Origin: Streptomyces gobiensis
Lineage (GTDB): Bacteria; Actinomycetota; Actinomycetes; Streptomycetales; Streptomycetaceae
DNA length: 64,000 bases
Direction: 5' to 3'
NCBI RefSeq assembly: GCF_021216675.1
Contig: NZ_CP086120.1
Location: 5,520,001 to 5,584,000, forward strand
Every line of letters starts with the position of its first letter. Within the stretch, counting starts at the first letter, position 1. Under the pieces are notes generated by a model. That model worked only from the letters and a program-made list of their open reading frames with translations. It was not told the DNA's origin and did not search any database. Position numbers and translations under genes: made by a program. Below are positions 60,134 to 64,000 of the stretch, piece after piece.

Positions 60134-61442
60134 TCACCAGGGTGCCCTCCTCGATCTGGTAGTCCAGCGGCAGCCCCAGACCGCGCATCGCGGCGACCAT
60201 GGCGGTGTTGGAGGACTGGGTGACGGCGTACACGTTCTCGCACCGGGCTTCCACGGCGAGTGCGACCAGCCGCCCCAGCAGCTCCGCGCCGATCCCCCGG
60301 CGCTGCCAGCCGTCCTCGACGAGGAGGGCCACCTCGGTCTCATCCCCGTCCCACAGCAGATGGCCGAGGGCCACGAGCCGACCCGGGGCCGTCTCCACGG
60401 CGAGCGTGCGGCCGAACCGGGGGGAGAGCAGATGCCCGAGGTAGCGGTCCGCGTCACTGACCGGGCCGTGGTAGCGCATCGCCAGGGTACGGTCCGAGCA
60501 GCGTTCGTGCATCGCCCGGGCGGCGGCCAGATCCCGGGTGTCGGCCCGGCGAACCGTGATCGCGTTGCCCGCCGGAAGGCTGAGCACGTCCCGGCGCCGT
60601 GGCACCCGCTGACCGAGCCGGGCGTCCAGCTCGACCAGCGCCCGGGCGCGGGCGAACTCGGTCGGGGTGAAGGGCAGCTGGGGCCGCTCGATGACGATGG
60701 AGCCACCGGCCGGGTCCGGCAGCCGCAGCACCGTCTCCTCCAGCGCCCCTTCCGCCGGTACCGGTTCACCCAGTGGCGCTCCGCTCAGCGAGCTGGCGGG
60801 CAGCGAACGGATCGTGCAGCGGCCCAGCAACTGACGTAGTGCCAGCGGCAGTTCTGAGGTGTCCAGCGCGGTACGGGTCGCCATGCCGAGCACCCGGGTG
60901 GGCGCGTCGACCAGATCGTGCGCGTCGGCCCGCTCCAGCCAGGTGTTCTCACCGCCCCCGGCGGCCGCCAGCCGGGTCAGCTCCTGTGGCTCCAGTGACC
61001 GCGGCGTGCGCAGCAGAAACTCATCCACGGTCGCTTCGCCCAGTGGATGGGTCTGCAGCGCCAGGATGTCCACCCGCCGGTCGGCCAGCTGGGTGCAGAG
61101 CGCGGCCAGGGAGCCGGGTTCGTCACGTACGGTCGTCCGCATCCGCCACAGCACCGTCTCGCCACCCGGCTCGGGGCGTCGCTCGTCCGCTGTCGCGGTG
61201 CTGGTATCGAGGGGCGGCGGCGCATGCGTATGACGCCGTGCCCACCAGGCGTGGAACCCGGCCGTCGCCAGCAGTACGACGGCGGAGGCGATGAGCAGCA
61301 CGGGGCCGTCCCGCCCGTTGAGAACCGTCTTGGCGACGCTGTCCGCTACGGTGACCGCGGTGAAAAGCGCCGCGAGTTCGACGAGGTCACGGCGCCAGTG
61401 GTGGCGCCGGAGTGCGGGTGTGCGAGCAGAGGAATCAGCCAT
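60081..61442 (-). CDS. TM-ACT-GNAT fusion protein
   Basis: 453 residues with an uncommon layout. Two membrane helices lie near the N-terminus (about 20-38 and 48-64). Then comes an ACT domain (about 97-170, RTTVRDEPGSLAALCTQLADRRVDILALQTHP), a middle region of unclear fold, and a GNAT acetyltransferase domain (about 295-440, with VEDGWQRRGIGAELLGRLVAL as the acetyl-CoA loop). ACT domains bind amino acids, so an amino-acid-regulated, membrane-anchored acetyltransferase is plausible. ATG 61442 has AAGGTGG upstream. Confidence 0.82.
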   Translation of the reverse strand: MADSSARTPALRRHHWRRDLVELAALFTAVTVADSVAKTVLNGRDGPVLLIASAVVLLATAGFHAWWARRHTHAPPPLDTSTATADERRPEPGGETVLWRMRTTVRDEPGSLAALCTQLADRRVDILALQTHPLGEATVDEFLLRTPRSLEPQELTRLAAAGGGENTWLERADAHDLVDAPTRVLGMATRTALDTSELPLALRQLLGRCTIRSLPASSLSGAPLGEPVPAEGALEETVLRLPDPAGGSIVIERPQLPFTPTEFARARALVELDARLGQRVPRRRDVLSLPAGNAITVRRADTRDLAAARAMHERCSDRTLAMRYHGPVSDADRYLGHLLSPRFGRTLAVETAPGRLVALGHLLWDGDETEVALLVEDGWQRRGIGAELLGRLVALAVEARCENVYAVTQSSNTAMVAAMRGLGLPLDYQIEEGTLVISARLAAVPAAAGTEGR

Positions 61443-61530
61443 GCTCGCCACCTTGGGCCATGGGTGTTGCCTGATCACGAACGAACTGTGACCGATGGGT
61501 TAAGGGGGATCTGGATCTCTTGTGTCCGTT

Positions 61531-62061
61531 TCAACCACTCTGTACGAGGTGTCGCAGGACCCGGCCGCAGCGTCGTGCGTAGGCCCGCTGGAAGAGGGTG
61601 ATCAGCGGTCCCGCAGCCCGGGTCCACCACACCCCGGGCACGCTGAACGAGCTCACGGTCAGCCACACCGAACCGTCCTCCTCCGCGCTGACGACGAACG
61701 CCTCCTCCCCGACCTCGGGATGGCCCGGCAGGGTGCCGTAGCCGAAACCGGCGCGACGCTCCTCCTCGACGGCCCACACCACACGGCACGGGCCATGCAC
61801 CCGCAGCCATCCGACACCCAGGCCGACCACGACGCGCACACTCTCAGCCGCCTGCTCAGCGTCCGCGTCGACGGTCACACCCATCGCCCGGTGCATCCGC
61901 CACTCCAGCACGGCACGGGCCGCGGTCCGGAAACAGCCCTCGCCGGCGCCGAGACGGGTACGGACGTGAAGGTGCCGGTATCCGGCCGGCCGTTCGCCGC
62001 GCTGTGTCGCCCCGGTCTCGGCGTAGCTGAAGTCTTCCGTCACCAGCCGAGTATCGCTCAC
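61531..62061 (-). CDS. DUF1990 family protein
   Basis: 176 residues matching DUF1990 (YndB-like START-type) proteins: FSYAETGATQRGERPAGYRHLHVRTRLG near the start, VVWAVEEERRAGFGYGTLPGHPEVGEEAF and the C-terminal PLITLFQRAYARRCGRVLR. Function unknown. GTG 62061 overlaps the stop of the PhoD gene (GTGA), so the two are translated together. Confidence 0.85.
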   Translation of the reverse strand: MSDTRLVTEDFSYAETGATQRGERPAGYRHLHVRTRLGAGEGCFRTAARAVLEWRMHRAMGVTVDADAEQAAESVRVVVGLGVGWLRVHGPCRVVWAVEEERRAGFGYGTLPGHPEVGEEAFVVSAEEDGSVWLTVSSFSVPGVWWTRAAGPLITLFQRAYARRCGRVLRHLVQSG

Positions 62062-63647
62062 TGCCCGACCCGGCCCGGCTGCAACACCTGGGTGAACAGC
62101 ACCGCGCCGCCCTCCTCGCGCAGCCGCACCGTCAGTTCGCCGCTCTCTGCGTCGATATCGACCTGGCCGAAGAACTGCCCGCCCTTGCTGGGCGGCACGT
62201 TGGCCTCGGCTGGCGCCTTGATAAAGGACTGCTCAGGGCCGAAGGTGGCGTCCAGCTTCACCGCGGGGAAACCGCCCGCGTTGAGCGGCCCGGACACAAA
62301 CTCCCAGAAGGGCGCGAAGTCTTTGAAGGCCGCCCGCGAGGGGTCGTAGTGCTGCGCCGAGGTGTAGTGGACATCGGCCGTGAACCACACCGTGCCGGTG
62401 ATCCGCCAGTGTTTGATGTGCCGCAGCAGCTCGGCGATCTGCAGCTCCCGGCCCAGCGGGGCACCCGGATCACCCTGGGCGATCGCTTCGAAGTTCTCCG
62501 GCCCGTCCGCGACGACCAGTCCCAGGGGCATATCCGAGGCGATCACCTTCCACACCGCCCGCGACCGGGACAGCGCCCGCTTCAGCCAGGCCAGCTGCCG
62601 CTCACCGAGGACGCCCTGGGATTCCTGCGGCTGGCGGCCCGGCGAGTTGGCGTTGCGATAGGTGCGCATATCGAGCACAAAGACATCAAGCAGCGGCCCG
62701 TGGTGCACCACCCGGTACACCCGGCCGTCCTCGTCTTCCGGCGGCAGCGTGCTCAGCGGAAAGTACTCGCTGAACGCCCGCCGCGAACGGGCGGCCAGCA
62801 CCTCCACGCTCTTCTCGGTATACCGGTCATCGTCCAGGATCTCGCCCGGATACCAGTTGTTGACCACCTCATGGTCGTCCCACTGGGTGATCGAGGGCAC
62901 CTGAGCGTTGAACCGCCGCAGATTCTCATCCAGCAGGTTGTAGCGGAAATTCCCCCGGAACTCGGCGAGCGTCTCGGCGACCTTGGACTTCTCCTCGGTG
63001 GTGACATTGCGCCAGACACCGCCGTCCGGGAGCCGCACCACCGGCTCGATCGGGTTGTCCGCGTAGACCGTATCGCCGCTGTGCAGAAAGAAGTCCGGGT
63101 CCAGGCGCCGCATCTCTTCGAAGACGGGGAAGCCCCCACGGTCCGGATTGATGCCCCAGCCCTGCCCCGCCACATCACCCGACCACAGAAAACGCACCCC
63201 TGCCCGGCGCCCGGCCGGTGCGGTACGGAAGGTGCCGTACACCGGCTCACCCATGCGCCGCGGGTCCCCGGGGTCGCTGAGCAGCACCCGGTAGTGGATC
63301 TGCTCACCCGGCGGCAGCCCACGCAGCACGGTCCTCCCGGTGAAGTCCGTGCCAGGGCCGATCAGGGGACCCCGCCAGCACCGCGGATCGCGGAACGACT
63401 CGGTCGCGGATGTCTCGACGACCATCCGGGCCGGCCGGTCGGAGCGCACCCACACCAGCCCGGACGAGGAGGTGACATCGCCGGCCTGAACCCCCCAGCG
63501 TGCACCGGGCCGCCCCGTCAGCGCCTGCGCGGGCGCGTAACCGATGAGCGCGGCGGGCAGTGTGAGCGCCGCGGATGTGGCCAGCGAGCCACGCAGCACC
63601 GCGCGCCGACCAGGCTTGGCAGCGATGGACGAGCCGCCCTGTGTCAT
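62058..63647 (-). CDS. PhoD-family alkaline phosphatase/phosphodiesterase, Tat-exported
   Basis: 529 residues. Tat signal with R14-R15 (GRRAVLRGSLA) and cleavage probably after AQA (~42). The PhoD core has LWSGDVAGQGW, LHSGDTVYADNP, TQWDDHEVVNNW, VFVLDMRTYR and WFTADVHYTSAQHY, the Ca/Fe-dependent phosphodiesterase set. It releases phosphate from diesters outside the cell. ATG 63647 has AGGAGG seven nt upstream. The promoter holds direct repeats that resemble a PHO box. Followed by the coupled DUF1990 gene. Confidence 0.92.
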   Translation of the reverse strand: MTQGGSSIAAKPGRRAVLRGSLATSAALTLPAALIGYAPAQALTGRPGARWGVQAGDVTSSSGLVWVRSDRPARMVVETSATESFRDPRCWRGPLIGPGTDFTGRTVLRGLPPGEQIHYRVLLSDPGDPRRMGEPVYGTFRTAPAGRRAGVRFLWSGDVAGQGWGINPDRGGFPVFEEMRRLDPDFFLHSGDTVYADNPIEPVVRLPDGGVWRNVTTEEKSKVAETLAEFRGNFRYNLLDENLRRFNAQVPSITQWDDHEVVNNWYPGEILDDDRYTEKSVEVLAARSRRAFSEYFPLSTLPPEDEDGRVYRVVHHGPLLDVFVLDMRTYRNANSPGRQPQESQGVLGERQLAWLKRALSRSRAVWKVIASDMPLGLVVADGPENFEAIAQGDPGAPLGRELQIAELLRHIKHWRITGTVWFTADVHYTSAQHYDPSRAAFKDFAPFWEFVSGPLNAGGFPAVKLDATFGPEQSFIKAPAEANVPPSKGGQFFGQVDIDAESGELTVRLREEGGAVLFTQVLQPGRVGQ

Positions 63648-63666
63648 AAACGAGCCTCCTGTGCTG

Positions 63667-63711
63667 CGGGATTCCCATGGAACCGGGATTCCCATGGAAC
63701 ACGGCAGGAAC
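63667..63711 (-). promoter_or_regulatory. Direct repeats upstream of phoD, possible PHO box
   Basis: CGGGATTCCCATGGAAC occurs twice in tandem (63667-63683 and 63684-63700). On the minus strand GTTCCTGCCGT (63701-63711) and GTTCCATGGGA (63690-63700) stand 11 nt apart, the spacing of PhoP direct-repeat units in Streptomyces (GTTCA-type), 43 nt before the phoD start. A third GTTC lies 17 nt on. Confidence 0.5.
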
Positions 63712-63801
63712 ACGGGCAGGCCCAACGCAGGACGGCATTCTCGTGACAAACGCGTGTGCGTCAGCCGAACCCGCCCCGGGAACAGCCGCGGCCCGGCGTC
63801 C

Positions 63802-64000
63802 CTACGCCGCCCGGACCAGGGCCGGTGCGCGCACCGTGTCGAGAATGACCCGGGTGACCAGTGCCGGATCATCGTTCATCGGCACATGCCCGCACCCGGG
63901 CAGCCGCACCAGCCGGGCACCCGGTATGGCCCGTTTGGCCCGTATTCCCTGACGGGGCAACAGCAGTCGGTCACGGGTACCCCAGCCGATCGTCACCGGG
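63802..64000 (-). CDS. Alpha/beta hydrolase, C-terminal part (gene cut by window end)
   Basis: Only the last ~66 residues are in the window: TIGWGTRDRLLLPRQG, in which the Asp is likely the acidic residue of the triad, and RLPGCGHVPMNDDPALV, with the catalytic His. This is the end of an alpha/beta-hydrolase fold protein; the nucleophile lies outside. Substrate cannot be told. It is upstream of phoD on the same strand with a 154-nt gap. Confidence 0.8.
   Translation of the reverse strand, partial: PVTIGWGTRDRLLLPRQGIRAKRAIPGARLVRLPGCGHVPMNDDPALVTRVILDTVRAPALVRAA

Overview
The window reads as chromosomal DNA of a Streptomyces or close relative. Base composition is very GC-rich, GTG and TTG starts are common, Shine-Dalgarno sites are GGAGG-like, and many families are typical of streptomycetes (EF-Tu3, MocR-type regulators, DUF5999, tandem glycine riboswitch before gcvP). 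Gene order at the left end matches the actinobacterial block known from Mycobacterium (pgsA2 - DUF881 - sbp - DUF881 - gcvH - garA - ftsR - DUF151 - MerR - gcvB), but gcvH is missing here. No plasmid, prophage, CRISPR array or biosynthetic gene cluster is visible; this is mostly a conserved core arm with a few accessory insertions.

Left end (1-15.3 kb): the 3' third of a 23S rRNA gene, 5S rRNA and a strong terminator. Then follow a cardiolipin-synthase-type CDP-alcohol transferase, a nucleotidyltransferase fused to a degenerate phosphomutase domain, the DUF881/sbp/DUF881 membrane cluster, a GarA-like FHA protein with an added zinc ribbon, FtsR, a DUF151 nuclease-like protein, a second MerR regulator, DNA polymerase IV, a PRC-barrel protein and riboswitch-controlled gcvP.

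15.3-33 kb: small hypothetical proteins, a GCS2-type ligase next to a CPBP protease, a PhzF protein, two EamA exporters, a divergent PPOX/MocR pair around a perfect 20-bp palindrome, an isochorismatase-fold protein without its catalytic triad, a Tat/lipo Rieske protein, a HipA-like kinase coupled to DUF3037, two SDR genes, a ~215-bp MITE-like element with TA ends, an orphan ABC solute-binding lipoprotein, ung, and the remnant of a FAD monooxygenase.

33-47 kb: a Gfo/Idh/MocA oxidoreductase, lnt, a CapA-like lipoprotein, and a five-gene hydroxyproline-degradation operon on the minus strand in which all genes overlap by 4 nt. After it come an MFS exporter, uppP, a VTT-domain protein, and tuf3 preceded by a Phe-rich mini-ORF and a hairpin.

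47-64 kb: a hot-dog thioesterase, DedA, a gamma-carbonic-anhydrase-like protein, a hexapeptide acyltransferase, a 29-residue membrane microprotein, an EamA exporter divergent from an XRE-cupin regulator, a CoA-binding protein, YigZ, sbcD-sbcC, a G-rich convergent spacer, a DUF885 peptidase-like protein, an AsnC regulator divergent from a methionine-gamma-lyase-like gene, a TM-ACT-GNAT fusion, DUF1990, a Tat-exported PhoD with promoter repeats, and the 3' end of an alpha/beta hydrolase. All starts were chosen by eye from SD sites and family alignments; no database search was possible.
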